Shown here piece after piece: positions 42,691 through 54,305 of a DNA stretch of 64,000 nucleotides. Each line of letters begins with the position of its first letter. Within the stretch, counting starts at the first letter, position 1. The position numbers and the translations under genes are program-made. The stretch spans positions 16,529,577 through 16,593,576 of the forward strand of contig NC_084462.1 of NCBI RefSeq assembly GCF_027409185.1, in the 5' to 3' direction. The notes under the pieces were generated by a model. The model was given only the letters and a program-made list of their open reading frames with translations. It had not been told where the DNA came from and did not search any database. This DNA comes from Cynocephalus volans (Eukaryota; Chordata; Mammalia; Dermoptera; Cynocephalidae).

Positions 42691-45600
42691 AATTACTGGC
42701 TTCCCTCCCTCACCTGTCCAGTGACCCACCTTCCCAGGAAGTCCCTCCCACCCCCAAGTCCCCTGGGATGGGTCCTGCCCTAACCCATCTCTGAGCAGCT
42801 TCTGCACCCTGCTGAGTGTCTGTGGGAAGGCTCTGAGGCTAAGGCCTGGATTGTATTGTCCACCTTCCTCAGGCTCCCAGGCCTGGCCCGATTCTTGGCA
42901 CATTGAAGGACATCCGGAGTGGGAAAGGGTCCCAGGGAGTGTCCAGTTCTCTGCCTCCCCCAGGAGGGCCCTGGTCCCAAGACCTACAGGGTCTTTTTGG
43001 TGGGCCTGGCTGGAACTCAGGCTGTTGACCCCAGACCTCCCCCTCCCCACCCTGGGCCTCCACGTGCCTGACAAATTGCTGGGCGATCGACTTGTTCCAA
43101 GACTTTGCCAGTAGCCACTGGAGGAGAAAGGAGCACGCGGGTCTGGCTGGGTACCTAGTGGTTCACACTGTGCAGTGGGCACATGGTCCCCATCCAGAAG
43201 ATGGATCTGTTAGTCCCAGACTCACAGTGGGCTATTGGGACAGGAGGGAGCCATACTATGTCAAGCTCCAGCACAATGGACAGAGGGTTCTGGGGCCTGG
43301 AATCAAGGGTTTCAGGGCCCGGGTCCCCAGGGGACAGGTAAGGGGCCGACTGTTTGGCTGCCTGCCTGTGGGGTGCTCTGGCTGAATGAGGCCTCGCCCC
43401 CACCGGTGTCATGGCCCACGCCCACTCAAGAGAGGTGGCAAGACTGGCTGGGCCTGATTTTCCTGACCAAGCCCATTTCAGGATAGACTTGCCTGCCCAG
43501 ATTCATAGCCGGGCCTCTGATCATTGTTTATTGTGACCAGGAGAGTGACTCCTGGCAGCTCCTGCAAGACCAGGTGCCCAGGGAGCTATGGGAGGCTGGG
43601 AGGCTGCCTGGCCAGTCCCAAACCTCCATACCCTTGTCCCTTTGCCTTGGCCCTGGCATGGCTGCCTGCCTTTCAAGCCTGATGCCCATGGCTCCTAGCC
43701 TGTTTGCTGGCCCCACATGCCACTGCCAGGGTTCAGGCCGGCCACCATGCCGGCACCCCCTTCTCAGACAGAGGACAAGGTCTTGCTCTACCTTGTCCCC
43801 TTCCCAACCCCCAGCCTACTGAACCCAAGTAACCCTCCAAGGCTCCAAAGCCGCTTCCAGCTGTGTGAGAGCTGCCTCCACTGGGCCCAATAATTCAGCG
43901 TCCCAGGCTGAGCAGCACCACCTGCCTTGGGAACCGCAGAGGGAATTGGATGGCATGGTGCGTGCCTAGCACCCAGGTTCCCTCAGGCCGGCCCTGCTGG
44001 GTCATCTGGTCTCCCCTGGAACCTTCACCTGCTGGGTGCCCAGTGAAGTGGCAGGCAGCATGTGTCACTGAGCATTGTGTCTCAGCTGGCACAATGGCCC
44101 TGACTCAACTAACACTCACCACCTGGGGTGTGGGGTAGGGTGACTGGGACAGGGCTCCCTGTGGGCCAAGTAACACACATGGGGGGTGGGGGGCCGAGGG
44201 GAAGGGGCAGGGGCTGAGGTGGGGGGTGCCTTCTTTCTCCCCAGCACTACCCTGCAGGTCATGGGAGGACTGGATGACACATCCAGCCTGGCCACCCACC
44301 ATCCTGGGAGCCTGAGCCTCCTCTTCCCTCCCTCTGGGCCTCCTTCCAGCTCGGGTTTTGGGATTCCCATTTCCCAATCCACGTGGTGCACACTGTGAGA
44401 GCATGCAGCACCACCTCCTGGTGGCCAAGATGCTTGCTCCTCACCTGGGACAGGGAGCAGCCTCCAAAGCCAGGAGGAAGAGGGCCCTGGCTGAGACACA
44501 CTGGGCTGGTGCCCTGGCTCTGGCATGTACAATGTCTGTGACCATGGGCCAACCCTGCGCCAACCTGAGCCTCAGTTTCCACTGGCAATCCTAATCCCAG
44601 CATGCCAGCGGTGCAGCAGGCCATCCGCAGTCAGGGTGGGGACTCCACTGGCCTCCCTGTCACCTGCTCTTCTCAGGTGGCTGCAGGCTGCTGTGGCACA
44701 AAAGAGCCTGGACCCCCAGGACTCAGGGCTCCAGCTGTCTCGGTCAACCTGGGGCCCTGGGTGCCAGGTGGCAAGGGTGACCTTTTCTCAACTTCCAGCC
44801 CTCAGGCTGTGCTTGTCAGTCTCAGACACTAGGGCTGGCTGTCCCAGGGACGTCCTGCCAGAGCCCTGCCCACACCTCCCTGCTCCTGTGCTCACGTCTC
44901 TCCCCCACGTCTGCCTGTTGCCTCAGTTCTCAGAGAGAACCTGCCCAGGGCCTGTCTACACCTGTCTTCACCCAAGAGGGAACTACCAGCCCTGAGCATG
45001 TACCCGGTGGGGGTACCCTTCCATCTGGAACTGGGGCAGGGGGCGCTGACCTGGGCCTGGACTTGCCAGACTGGCCTGAGACTCCTTTTGGTTAGCAGGT
45101 AGCATCCTGGGGCCCAGCAGGGAGCCTGGCCTCTGGGGTAGAGTTGGGACAGGGGAAGGAGTTCCTGTGATTCTCAGAATTTCAAGGAGTGGGTTTTTTC
45201 TCCAGGAGCTCCCACCCCACTGGAGTGTGTGGGGCCCTAGTCTGGGCACCACACGTGTACGCACATTAATACCCACACACACGTGACTCACCTCCCTGGT
45301 AGCTCTCAGCTGGACTGCAGGGCCCATTGGGCAGGTTTGCTGCTGGCCTCCTGGCCTGAGAGGGTGGCCAAGGGGGTGTCCAGTCCCACAGCACAGCCTC
45401 TAGCCTTCTCTTGCTCCCTTCTCACAGTACTAGGGCAGCCAGGGTTGGTCCCAACACTATTGCTCCTGCTGAAGCACTGGCCTCTCCCCAGACCCAGAAA
45501 ACTCCTCCCAGCCCCACCCCCTGCCCTGCCCTGCCGGCCTTACCTGCCTGGGTGCAGCTGCTCACTGGGCCACACTCTCCATTGTCCCCCTGGACAGATA

Positions 45601-47869
45601 CTGGGTCCAGCCATCGTCCCAAGAATCTGCCTCTCCTTCCTGTCCACAGGGGTATAAAAGCCTGGGCCTCAGAGTATCCCACATCTGGGTGGATCTTATC
45701 GTGGCACTGACCAGGTGTGAGCAGGTCACAGTACCTCTCTGGCCCTTGGTGTGAGTGGGGCTGCAATGTCCATTTCGCAGGGTTCAATGGGTGATGCAGC
45801 ATCTGTCTTCCACTGCCATCCCTCCTATTCTCGCTTCTCCCTTTTCCCATCTTTGATCCCTTCATCCCTAGAGCCCTGTATCAGGGAGGCTGGTGGAGCC
45901 ACAGGACAAGCATCACCACCAAGTTCTGATCACAGCCCCCCTCACGCCCTCTAACTGGACAGCTGGAACACATGACCCATGCTGAGGGCCTTCCATGGGC
46001 CAGGAACCACGGTCCTCCCAGCCCTGGGGTTGGGGGCACAGGATGAGCTCTGGTTTACAAGGGGGAAACTGAGTCTGGGAGGGGCAGGCCCCTAGTTAGT
46101 AGGTGGGGGTGCTGTTGATTGAATCCCACTTCTCCACCTTCTGTGGTGGAACCTCGGGGGAAGCTGTTGCACGGCCCCACACCTCAGTCTTCTCATCTGT
46201 GACGTGGACTCAGTGATCCTTCTCCTCCCAGCCATTACGGTGGTTGAGGAGCTTAACAAATGGGTAGAGCAGGTGCCGCCCCGAGTCCTGGCTGTGGTTC
46301 TGTGAAATTCTGCTTAGGGCCAGTGTTGTTGCATTTCCTCGAAGACTTGTCACTTCCGCTCCTCTTCCTCATCCTCCTCCTTTCTTTCTCCACCCCCCAC
46401 TTCCTCCTTCCCTTCCAGCTGCCGAGTTTCTCCCAGTACCTCCCTCCCTGTCCTATCTTGTGCCCCACTGGGGCAGTTGTCTTCCATCCCTTCTTGTGCC
46501 CAGCATGGGTGGGGCACCTGCCCTAGCCATCTTGCCAGTGAACAACTCTCAGCCTGCAGGCCTGCACAGCTGCACCATGGAGGGGGCTCATGGCTCTGTG
46601 CAGCCCCCCATGGGGGGCTTGAGAGGCGCACATGGGAGAAGCTGAGCTCATGGAGAAGACCATCCAATGCTGTCCTCATGCACTGCATCTGGTCATGCCC
46701 ACCTCACCCTCAGCATTCTGGGGACCCATGAGAGCACAGTCTTCATCAAAATGTCCCTGGACGTGGGCCTATTTCTGAAAACGTCTCCAACCTCCCCGGG
46801 GCTCTGGTTGGTGCCTTTGATCTCACTATCTTTCTGGAATTTGAATAATTTTTATTCTCATCCAAGCCATTCTTCACCCCACACGACAGGGTCTATCCCT
46901 TTTTTTTCACTGTGATGCCAAACTATAAAACCAAAGTGATAGAGCACCTCTCTGAAGTCATTTTCCACATCATTTAGGTTTCTCTGACTTCCCATCAATC
47001 AGCCCTCATTCTGGTCACTTACCCTGGGCTCCTTTTGTGATTTCAAACTTCACTCTTAGGCACTAAACAAAATAGCCAAAGCAGCTTACTCTGCTGGCCC
47101 CAAGTGCCAGTTTCATCCCATAGGTCATTTGTCATCATCGGTTCAGGTGGATCCAGGGCTCTGTCAAACCTCTGGATAAGCTGCTTGAGATGATAGCTGA
47201 GCACAGCCTCCCTCCCCGACTTTCCCTGACCTCCAAGGCACACATTTGCCCCGGCTCTGAGCTGGGACACATTCCCATGTCCACTTAGGAAAAAGGGAAC
47301 TTTGGGAGACTCAGCTTTCAGCTCAGCAGAAAACAGTGTTGGAAAATCACACCGTGTTAGTTCAAGGGCATTGCCTTGAAGAGTGAACCTTTTCTGTCAT
47401 CTGTGCCACAGGGGCTGACAAATTTGCCCAATATTCATTCTTTACATTAGGCTGTAAATTGCAGGAAGCTGTAATTAGAGTGTGATTGCTGGGTAAGCAC
47501 CACATGTAGCCTTTCCATCTAAAGGAATAACAACTTCCACACAGCAGACGGACCTGCCTGCAGAGACTGCCAGACTTATAGATCTCTTTACTGGAACATG
47601 GATCTCTCCTGAACTGTAGCAGCTGGGAGCATAGCACCGTGGGAAGCAAAGGGCCAAGCATCTTTTCACAGGACTTGTATGCCTGATTTATTTATAAGAA
47701 CAGCAGTAAGGCACTGGCTTCCTGACGAAAGCACTTAGTCTCAGTCTGTATTTTTTAAAAGCTACCAGACAGCTTTGGGCAGCTGTAAATAAGTATGACT
47801 TAGAGAACACACTGGGGACCCTGGTTTCAATTATACAAATTTCAGCACCACCTTCAAGGCAGGCAGATA

Positions 47870-48090
47870 CGGGACAGTGTAAAGAACACAGGGGAAAGCT
47901 GCATTTACATCCCGGGGCTAGTGCTTATCACCTGGGAGTCTGTGAGCAACTCATCTGATCTTCCTGAGCCCTAATTTTCTCCAGTACCTACCTTTTAAAG
48001 GTGGCCACAAGGACTCAATTACATGGTAGAGGTCTGCCAAGCCTGGCTCTTAGGAGGCCCTAAGCAAAGTGTTAAACCAGAACCACAGAA
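47870..48090 (-). repeat. MIR-like, antisense
   Basis: Decayed MIR text is present (TGAGCAACTCATCTGATCTTC, CCTTTTAAAGGTGGCCACAAG), less certain than the next copy downstream. Confidence 0.4.
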
Positions 48091-48179
48091 ATATGGAGGC
48101 AAAACCAACTTTGGCATTTACGAGGATTATTATTTCCTTGACACAGAGTGGCTGCTTAAAAGGAGCTTATGAATGAGAA

Positions 48180-48420
48180 TGACAGAGTCCTGTGACTGGG
48201 GAACAGTAGGGACCCATGGGTGCCCTGCCTGGGTTCAACTCCCAGTTCTGCTGCTTAGGAGTGGCTGAGTGACCTCTCTGTGCCTCACCTTCCTCATCTG
48301 TAAGCATAGATGGTGTGAGTAGCTGCCTTGCGGGTGGTCGTAAGGATTAAACAGGTCACTGCGCATGTGAAGTGTTGACCACATGGCCTGGTCACAGCAC
48401 TAAGCCGTGTGAACTAGTTC
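48180..48420 (-). repeat. MIR, antisense
   Basis: The order is TGGGTTCAACTCCCAGTTCTG, TGACCTCTCTGTGCCTCACC, TTCCTCATCTGTAAGCATAG and GTCGTAAGGATTAAACAGG, the reverse complement of a nearly complete MIR. Confidence 0.7.
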
Positions 48421-48441
48421 TACTGTTACCCTTTTAGGGAC

Positions 48442-48944
48442 TGTATTAGTTAGTTTCTATTGCTTATAACAAAATACTTGGAACTGGGTGATTTGTAAGA
48501 AATCAAAATTTATTGCTTAATTTCAGAGGCTGGGAAGTCCAAAGTCCAGGGAACACATCTGGTGAGGGTCTTCCTTGCTGGTGGCTTCAGCGACACAAGG
48601 TATCACATTGTGAGATGATGGAAGCACAGAGAGACTCTCAGATCCTCTCCTCTTAATGCCCTCAAAAGCATACCCATAGGGCCGGCCCATGTCTCACTTG
48701 GGAGAGCATGGTGCTGACAACACCAAGTCAAGGGATAAGATCCCTCTACCGGTCATCTTAAAAAAAAAAAAAAAAAAGCACACCCATGACCCCCATTATT
48801 AATCCATTCACTATGGCATGGTCCTCAGAATCCAATCACCTCTTCAAGGCCCCACCTTTCAATTACCATGATAGGATTTCCCACTCTCAAGTTACAATGG
48901 GGATTAAGCTTCAGTGACTTTGGGAGGCCATTCAATCCACAGCA
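48442..48944 (+). mobile_element. Solo LTR, ERVL-MaLR-like, with a SINE inside
   Basis: It starts TGTATTAGTTAGTTTCTATT and ends CAATCCACAGCA. A perfect 5-bp duplication GGGAC lies on both sides (48437-48441 and 48945-48949), as expected for this class. The SINE at 48678-48777 is a later insertion. It is a fossil with no internal region. Confidence 0.75.
48678..48777 (+). repeat. SINE with a left-unit head fused to a right-unit body
   Basis: The first part (GGGCCGGCCCATGTCTCAC) is that of the left unit of the dimers. After CTTGGGAGAG the text (CATGGTGCTGACAACACCAA, then CCGGTCATCTT) is that of the right unit. It ends in 18 A. The duplication AAAAGCATACCCAT (48664-48677) and AAAAGCACACCCAT (48774-48787) has one mismatch, so this short form was inserted whole or lost one unit later. 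Confidence 0.85.
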
Positions 48945-49360
48945 GGGACCAAATCAGGAAATCAAAAGCTTCAAACCTGAATTTAGATGCAGATTTGAGA
49001 CCTATCCATGCTTCAGTCTCCCCACTTGTTAAATGACAGAAGCTGTGGCTCCTCAGACAAAAACATGTGATCTCCACATAAGTGCAAATCATTGCAGGCT
49101 AACATTGAATGAAGAGGCTTTTGCCTGACTGCCTGCTCTAAAACATGAATCTGATAATGCCGTGCCCTTGCTCCTTGGTCAAGTTCTGAAGTTCTCTGAG
49201 GTCTTGTTTTTCCCCCAACCCCTGCCCAGCCCAACCCCAACAGGCTTCCCTTATTCCAGCAGTGACGTTGAGCCCACACCTATCACCTGCTGGGATCCTC
49301 ACTTGTGTGTGGACAGTCCTTTCCCTTCCCCTTCTGTAGTTGACTCCTTTGTGGCCTTTA

Positions 49361-49532
49361 TTTTTTTATTTTTTTAAAAGATGACTGGTAAGGGGATCTT
49401 AACCCTTGGCTTGGTGTTGTCAGCACCACGCTCACCCAATGAGCTAATCGGCCATCCGTATATGGGATCCGAATCCATGGCCTTGGTGTTATCAGCACCA
49501 CACTCTCCCGAGTGAGCCACAGGCGCCTGGCC
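49361..49532 (-). repeat. tRNA-Ile-like SINE, dimer
   Basis: The minus-strand A-tail (T-rich 49361-49374), GATGACTGGTAAGGGGATC and two units joined at CCATCCGTATATGGGATCC are seen. The duplication CCTTTGTGGCCTTTA (49346-49360) and CCTTTGTAGCCTTTA (49533-49547) differs at one base. Confidence 0.88.
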
Positions 49533-51265
49533 CCTTTGTAGCCTTTAAAACTTGTGCTGGTCCAGGTTCTCCAAGAGGCTGGCGCCAACGGGATTAAATG
49601 TGTAGAATTTTATCAGAAGAAATGCCTGTGTGAAAGGAAGTGGGGAAGGAACTAGAGAAAGTCGAGGTAGATGTCAGACTGTGATGCAAGCCTATCTGGG
49701 GGACAGAAAGAAGACTGGTGGAAGCCGTGGGCTGGAAAGGCTGTGGTCTAGGGCAGTTTGGATAAAACTGTATGGGAGTCCTGTCTGCCAGGGTTTCCCT
49801 TAGGACCCCAGGTGTTCCCACTGCACATAGGCATTGGTGGGGAGCAATTGGGGATAGCAGGCCCTTGGTCACTCACGCTCCCTGCAGTAGGCGCCTGTGA
49901 GGTGCATTTTCCTCAAGCACCAGTGCCTCCTCTGAGAAGTCTGGCAGGATCCCACATCTGACTCCCTAGCTCTCCTTCTCCAAGGTTGCCTTGGTCATTC
50001 TGCAGTTGGTCTTTGCCTACAGCTTTACCCAACCATCCTTGGAGAAGATTATGGCTAAGGGTGACCCAGTGGGTCACACAGTAGTAGGCATACAGCAGGC
50101 ACTCAATGTGCAGAAGGAATGAGCCCCTGAAAACAATCAGTTTTCTTCTGTTCCATCTTCAGCAAACTCACTTTCTAAACTCTTTGTAAACCGGAGCAGC
50201 GGTTTGAAATAGATTTTCCTATCACCTGTACTAGAGAAAGGCTTCTAAAATCAAGAAAATTGCAGGAATTCAGAAGCCATTGGTTTAGAGAAAAAAACAA
50301 GTGAAATATTCATTTCCAATTTCATAAACACATGGATGCCACCTAAGATGTTTCTTTATATGTATTCAAAGAGGTAAATCCTCAATGTCCTGGAAGGGCA
50401 TCCTGGGTGCTCACTCTGTTTCTAGAATCCTATTTGGTTTCTGCTTCAAGACCTTGTCACCTAACTCAACTCTCCAGTTGCCTCTATTTTCTAATGACAG
50501 ACTGTAAGAGAGGCAAATGGTACAAATATTTAACCTTCTGGCTTTGGAACTCCCAACTCTGGTATGATCAGCAAGGCTTTCCTCGCTGCAGGTGGAGGGC
50601 AGACCAGGGAGAGCTCAAGTGGGTCCCATGTTGCCATGTGTCAGAGGCATAAATGTCACCCTAAAGCCAATGTCTCACTCTATGCTCCTGCCAATCCTTG
50701 CACTTGTTTCCTGGGAATATTTCTAAAGGACACATCTGACCTGACCTGAAACCCTTCAAGCTCCTTACTGAGCCCAGCACAGAAGGCCTTCCACTGCCCA
50801 TCCCCCATCACTGGGTACTTCACATCCAGTCATGCCCCCAAGCACCCCCACAAGAGACCCACCTGCAGTGTCCTGCCCTTGCTGTGCTTTTCATACCTCC
50901 TGATCCTTGCACATGCTGATCCTATGCCAGAAAAACCTCACCACACAAGTTCAGTGGCTCCTGAGGCTAGGGTCTGTGTCTCCAGCCCCACCACAGTGAC
51001 TGGCACAAAGCAAGACAGTAAGAAGTGTTGCTTGAATGGAAGCTGATAGCCATCCAGCTAACCAAGCATGCTCAAAGAAGAGTCACAGGAACAGGAGCAA
51101 GATAATGGTGCACTGAACCCATTGCCAGAATTCACCTCATCCCTATCAATTACAGACTCTGCTTTCTCCCACGTAAAGTACAATAAATTAAACTTATGCT
51201 GTGTGACTGAAGTTTCTCAGTATTGCTAAGAAGGATGATGAAGTATTTTGAGATACACACTTATT

Positions 51266-51271
51266 TTTAAT
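51266..51271 (-). terminator. PSMG3: Possible PSMG3 polyadenylation signal ATTAAA
   Basis: The reverse complement reads ATTAAA, 346 bases after the PSMG3 stop codon, in AT-rich sequence. It is the second most frequent mammalian hexamer. No AATAAA on this strand was noticed nearer. The call is tentative. Confidence 0.3.
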
Positions 51272-51616
51272 AAAAAAAATTTCCTCCTACAGTTGATACT
51301 GTACATGAAGGGCCATGAATCATGCCTGCTGGTTCATTCTTTCAATTCTCAAATATATGCAACTCTTGACCCCAGTGAGAACCACTCACGACTCCTCCAA
51401 GACACAGTCCACTTTTTCCCTCTACCCATGGATGGTATCAGTAACCAGAGTAACAGTCTGCCTGAGACATGAATATTTTTTTCTGGGTTCCAGGGTTAAA
51501 AAGCCAGAGAAAATTCCTCCTTCTGACTGTGACGGAAAGAAGGGTCTTCGAGTCCCTGAGAGGCTGTCTGGATTTCCACCTGGTTCTATAAACAGCATGT
51601 GGCAGTCAACTTCAGA

Positions 51617-51769
51617 TCACCACACCTGGCACACCCGGATCACCTCCTTCAAGGCCTTCACCCCCTCCATGCTTCTGTCTTTCACTGCCATGGCTAGGAG
51701 GACTGCTCTGTTTCCGGCTTCTTGAGACACAAATGCTACCAGGTTCTTTGCAATGACGTGGATGAGAGG
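51617..51769 (-). CDS. PSMG3: PSMG3 coding exon 2 (codons 73-122 and stop)
   Basis: It opens PLIHVIAKNLVAFVSQEAGN and ends EVIRVCQVW, then TGA at 51617-51619. The coding length of 153 bases fits the phase. Confidence 0.95.
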   Translation of the reverse strand, partial: PLIHVIAKNLVAFVSQEAGNRAVLLAMAVKDRSMEGVKALKEVIRVCQVW

Positions 51770-52585
51770 CTGGTAAAGGGACGGGGAGAAAACCATTTTA
51801 ACTGCAAGAAACCTGTTTTTTTCCCCTAAATGCTTTAGGAACCCAGACAGGTTTCCTATATTACCATTAAATTACCACTCGATAGGTTCAATGCAACAGT
51901 GATTCAGAGTTCAATGAGACACTCAGAACACTCCGGTCATAAACAAACTGCTGAAGAGGCACCATTACATTTATTTTCTTAGTGCCTTCTGCTTCTGGCT
52001 ATCTCTGATCTGGAAGGACTCATGAAAGACAAGCCTGGGAGGGGAACTCTGTCAAACTTCACAGATGATCTTTCCAGAACAGAGCATGGACAGCTATTCA
52101 TTAACCTAATGTATCGTGACAGGGTCAAACTGAGGTGGAGGCCCACATTACAGAATCAATACTTCCACTTGTCTGCTGGATAAAATGATGTCGGGCTGGG
52201 AAAAGCAACCACCCAAGGCAGGCGGGATACCCTCAGACCACAAAAGCCCTGGAAGATCCTGCCACTGCCAGGGGACTTGCCTGCCAGATGCTCCACCTCC
52301 TTATTGACAAATCACAGCCAAGGATGAGGTTTCCTTTCCACCCTGGAGATCTCTTCCCAACCACTTTACCTCATCCTGCCCCAGAAGGACTTTCGTGGTG
52401 AGCACAGGTTTGCTGATGTCGCTGGCCACGTTGCTGGGCTCCAGGGAGACCAAGGTACCCATCTTCCCGAACTGGGTCACCACCACCAGAATGTGACTGC
52501 TGAAGGCTGTGCAGACCACCTGGGTGGGGACCCCACACACCACTTCAGTTTTCTGTTTCGATGTCACTAATGGTTTGCTTTCCAT
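51617..52585 (-). CDS. PSMG3: PSMG3, proteasome assembly chaperone 3 (two coding exons)
   Basis: Coding exons 52370-52585 and 51617-51769 (minus strand) join in phase 0 to 122 residues, the known length of PSMG3/PAC3. The protein starts MESKPLVTSKQKTEVVCGVP, contains VTQFGKMGTLVSLEP and ends EVIRVCQVW. Known role: it dimerises with PSMG4 and acts in the cytosol early in assembly of the proteasome alpha ring, then leaves before the core matures. It has no signal peptide or membrane segment. The donor is GATGAG/GTAAAG and the acceptor CTTTACCAG. The ATG has G at -3 and G at +4 (AGCCATGG), a strong context. Upstream lies a CpG island, as expected for a housekeeping gene. Confidence 0.96.
52370..52585 (-). 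CDS. PSMG3: PSMG3 coding exon 1 (codons 1-72)
   Basis: It runs from the ATG to GGGCAGGATGAG at the donor. The exon itself begins at 52619, after a long pyrimidine tract ending CTTCTTAG, and so has 34 bases of 5'UTR. Confidence 0.95.
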
Positions 52586-52739
52586 GGCTGAGTCTCCTGA
52601 ATGGCAGCTTTACTTCAGGCTAAGAAGAAAGAAAGAAAAAAAAAAAAAAGGAGTCAATCAGTGTCAGATACACCTTGGGACTCTGACATAATATCAATGA
52701 CATTAAAGCAGAAAGACAACTAGGCCCATCCAAAAGCGA

Positions 52740-53330
52740 GTGTCTGCCCGCCCACAGAGACTTCGCCGGAACTTTCCGGACTCAGTGGCTGCCTCGTACA
52801 GACAGGCCAGGCCGAGAGGGCGGAACGTTTCCTAGGAGAGCGGTACTTCCCGCCCCCGCGGAGCCCCCGCCGCTCTGCTCGCCGGTCCTAAGCGCACTCA
52901 CTGAGGGTCGGGAGCGGCGGCCGCGACCCCCGCCCGGCCCGCGTCTGCCCACCCACGCTTGCTTCAGCCCGGCTTGAAGAAGCCGCTGGTCCTAGGTGAA
53001 CGAACCCGCACCCGCCAAGTATGAGGGAGCCTCAAACACGCAGGGCCGAGAGAGGTCGGACCACGAGGGTGTCGCACGCTCCGCCCCAAGAGCCCCGCGC
53101 GACTCCCGCGCCCTCGGATGCCGGAGCCGCCACGCTCACCGGCGGCGCGCCCGGAAATGGCTCTGAGTGAGCGACACGGCCCCGCCCACCCGCCGGAAGT
53201 GCAGCCCGCGGGGCTTCGGTCTGGGCCGTGGGGCGTGCGGTGCTCAGCGGCTCGGCGTGTGTGTGCCCCGGAGCCCCTGAGGGCGCCAGAAGCCGGGCCC
53301 AACCCCCAGGCCTCGGCCCCTCGGCCTTCA
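52740..53330. promoter_or_regulatory. PSMG3: CpG-island promoter of PSMG3, possibly bidirectional
   Basis: G+C and CpG are very high. ETS-type sites (CCGGAAGT at 53193-53200; CGGAA also near 52767 and 53151) and GC boxes are present, without a TATA box. Two possible minus-strand donors for the noncoding first exon are CCGCCG/GTGAGC at 53140/53139 and CCCTCA/GTGAGT at 52902/52901. In human an antisense RNA (PSMG3-AS1) starts from this promoter, as I recall. No + strand exon can be proved here. Confidence 0.7.
52902..53300 (-). other. PSMG3: PSMG3 5' noncoding exon region (alternative donors)
   Basis: A first exon must lie upstream of the acceptor at 52620. The donors at 53140 and 52902 both fit the consensus. 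The start site is not visible, so the upper limit is approximate. Open frames here on both strands reflect base composition. Confidence 0.45.
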
Positions 53331-53564
53331 GCAAGGGGACCTTCGGCTTATCCAGAAGGGGGTCCTCGGGCCCCTCGCTGATGGAGACGCTGTCCCTCCG
53401 TGTCTCGGGGCCAGCGCAGGCAGGTCTCGTGACAAAGAGCCTTTAACACGTGGGGTGATCTGGGGGCTCTGCCCTCGAAAACCCTAGGAATAATAATGAC
53501 AATAATAGTAATGTTATAGGGCACGCAGGTCCGGCTGCCCGCCCCCTTTCAAAAGCACACCTCT

Positions 53565-53930
53565 CAAAAGTCAGATGTTGGTGAAGATGGAAGTCAGCTT
53601 TTATTCGAGAATGCCGGTGACCTGAGGAGAGATGCTGGGCTAACCCACCTCTCTGGTAAACCTGAAGGAGAATGGCCAGACTAAGGCCATCTCCAAGGTT
53701 CAGATTTACTGACGGGTTTTTAAAGAGGGGGTTGAGGGAGTGGAACGTGGGGAATGAAAAGCAGGAGGGAGGGGCATGTGCAAAGGACCAGAATCAAATT
53801 CTCGCCAAGGCTCTGTCTGATTTCTGCTCCCATCCTTGCTGTTATCTCAGTGTCAGGGTAGTATGTGTCTTGTGGCAAGTAGCACCTTCAGGCTGGCTGG
53901 AAAACAACTCCACATTTACATAAATCATGT
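53565..53930. mobile_element. Possible old LTR fragment, family unknown
   Basis: The text GGAAGTCAGCTTTTATTCGAG near 53590 and the bulk composition resemble an antisense ERV LTR. No ends or duplications can be fixed. The call is weak. Confidence 0.2.
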
Positions 53931-54084
53931 CTATCTTGCCCCATAACGAAGGTTCAAGATATCAGATAACCACAGGGAAAAGAGGGAACTCAGAGAAATG
54001 CATGTCAAGGTAAAAACTATGTCTTTTTAAAATTTGCCTAGGGCCCATGCGGCTTTAGGTCCCAGCATGGCTTCAATCCTGCTC

Positions 54085-54305
54085 ACTCCAACAATAATAA
54101 ATAGCAAACACTTATTTGGCACTTAGTGGGTGTGCCAGGCATTATTCTAGGTGCTTTATATAAAGTAACTCATTTAATCTTAACACCATTAAGTAGAAAC
54201 GTTGTTATCCCCATTTTGCAGACAGGATGTTCAAATTCAGAGGACTGGCCCAAGGTCATTCAGCTGGTAGTGCTGAGTCTGGGCTTCAAACCCTTACCCT
54301 AGGCA
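54085..54305 (+). repeat. MIR, sense
   Basis: Nearly full length and in order: AATAGCAAACACTTATTTGGC, GTGTGCCAGGCATTATTCTAG, AACTCATTTAATCTTAACACC, TTATCCCCATTTTGCAGAC and CCCAAGGTCATTCAGCTGG. Confidence 0.85.

Larger units (their letters stand above)
39800..51260. other. Gap between TMEM184A and PSMG3, no gene seen
   Basis: This is about 11 kb, GC-rich as far as 46 kb and more AT-rich after that. It holds antisense MIRs (42530-42690, 47870-48090, 48180-48420), a MaLR LTR (48442-48944) and SINEs (48678-48777 and 49361-49532). Many short frames are present, none with a recognisable domain. Promoter elements of TMEM184A probably occupy the first part. Confidence 0.5.

Noticed and set aside
42553-43182. 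A minus-strand frame of 209 codons
   Set aside because: Part of it runs across an antisense MIR, and the rest is low-stop GC-rich sequence with no recognisable motif.
53118-53446. Open frames on the + strand at the PSMG3 CpG island
   Set aside because: They are composition-driven, without any known domain. An antisense noncoding RNA may start here, but no exon can be shown.
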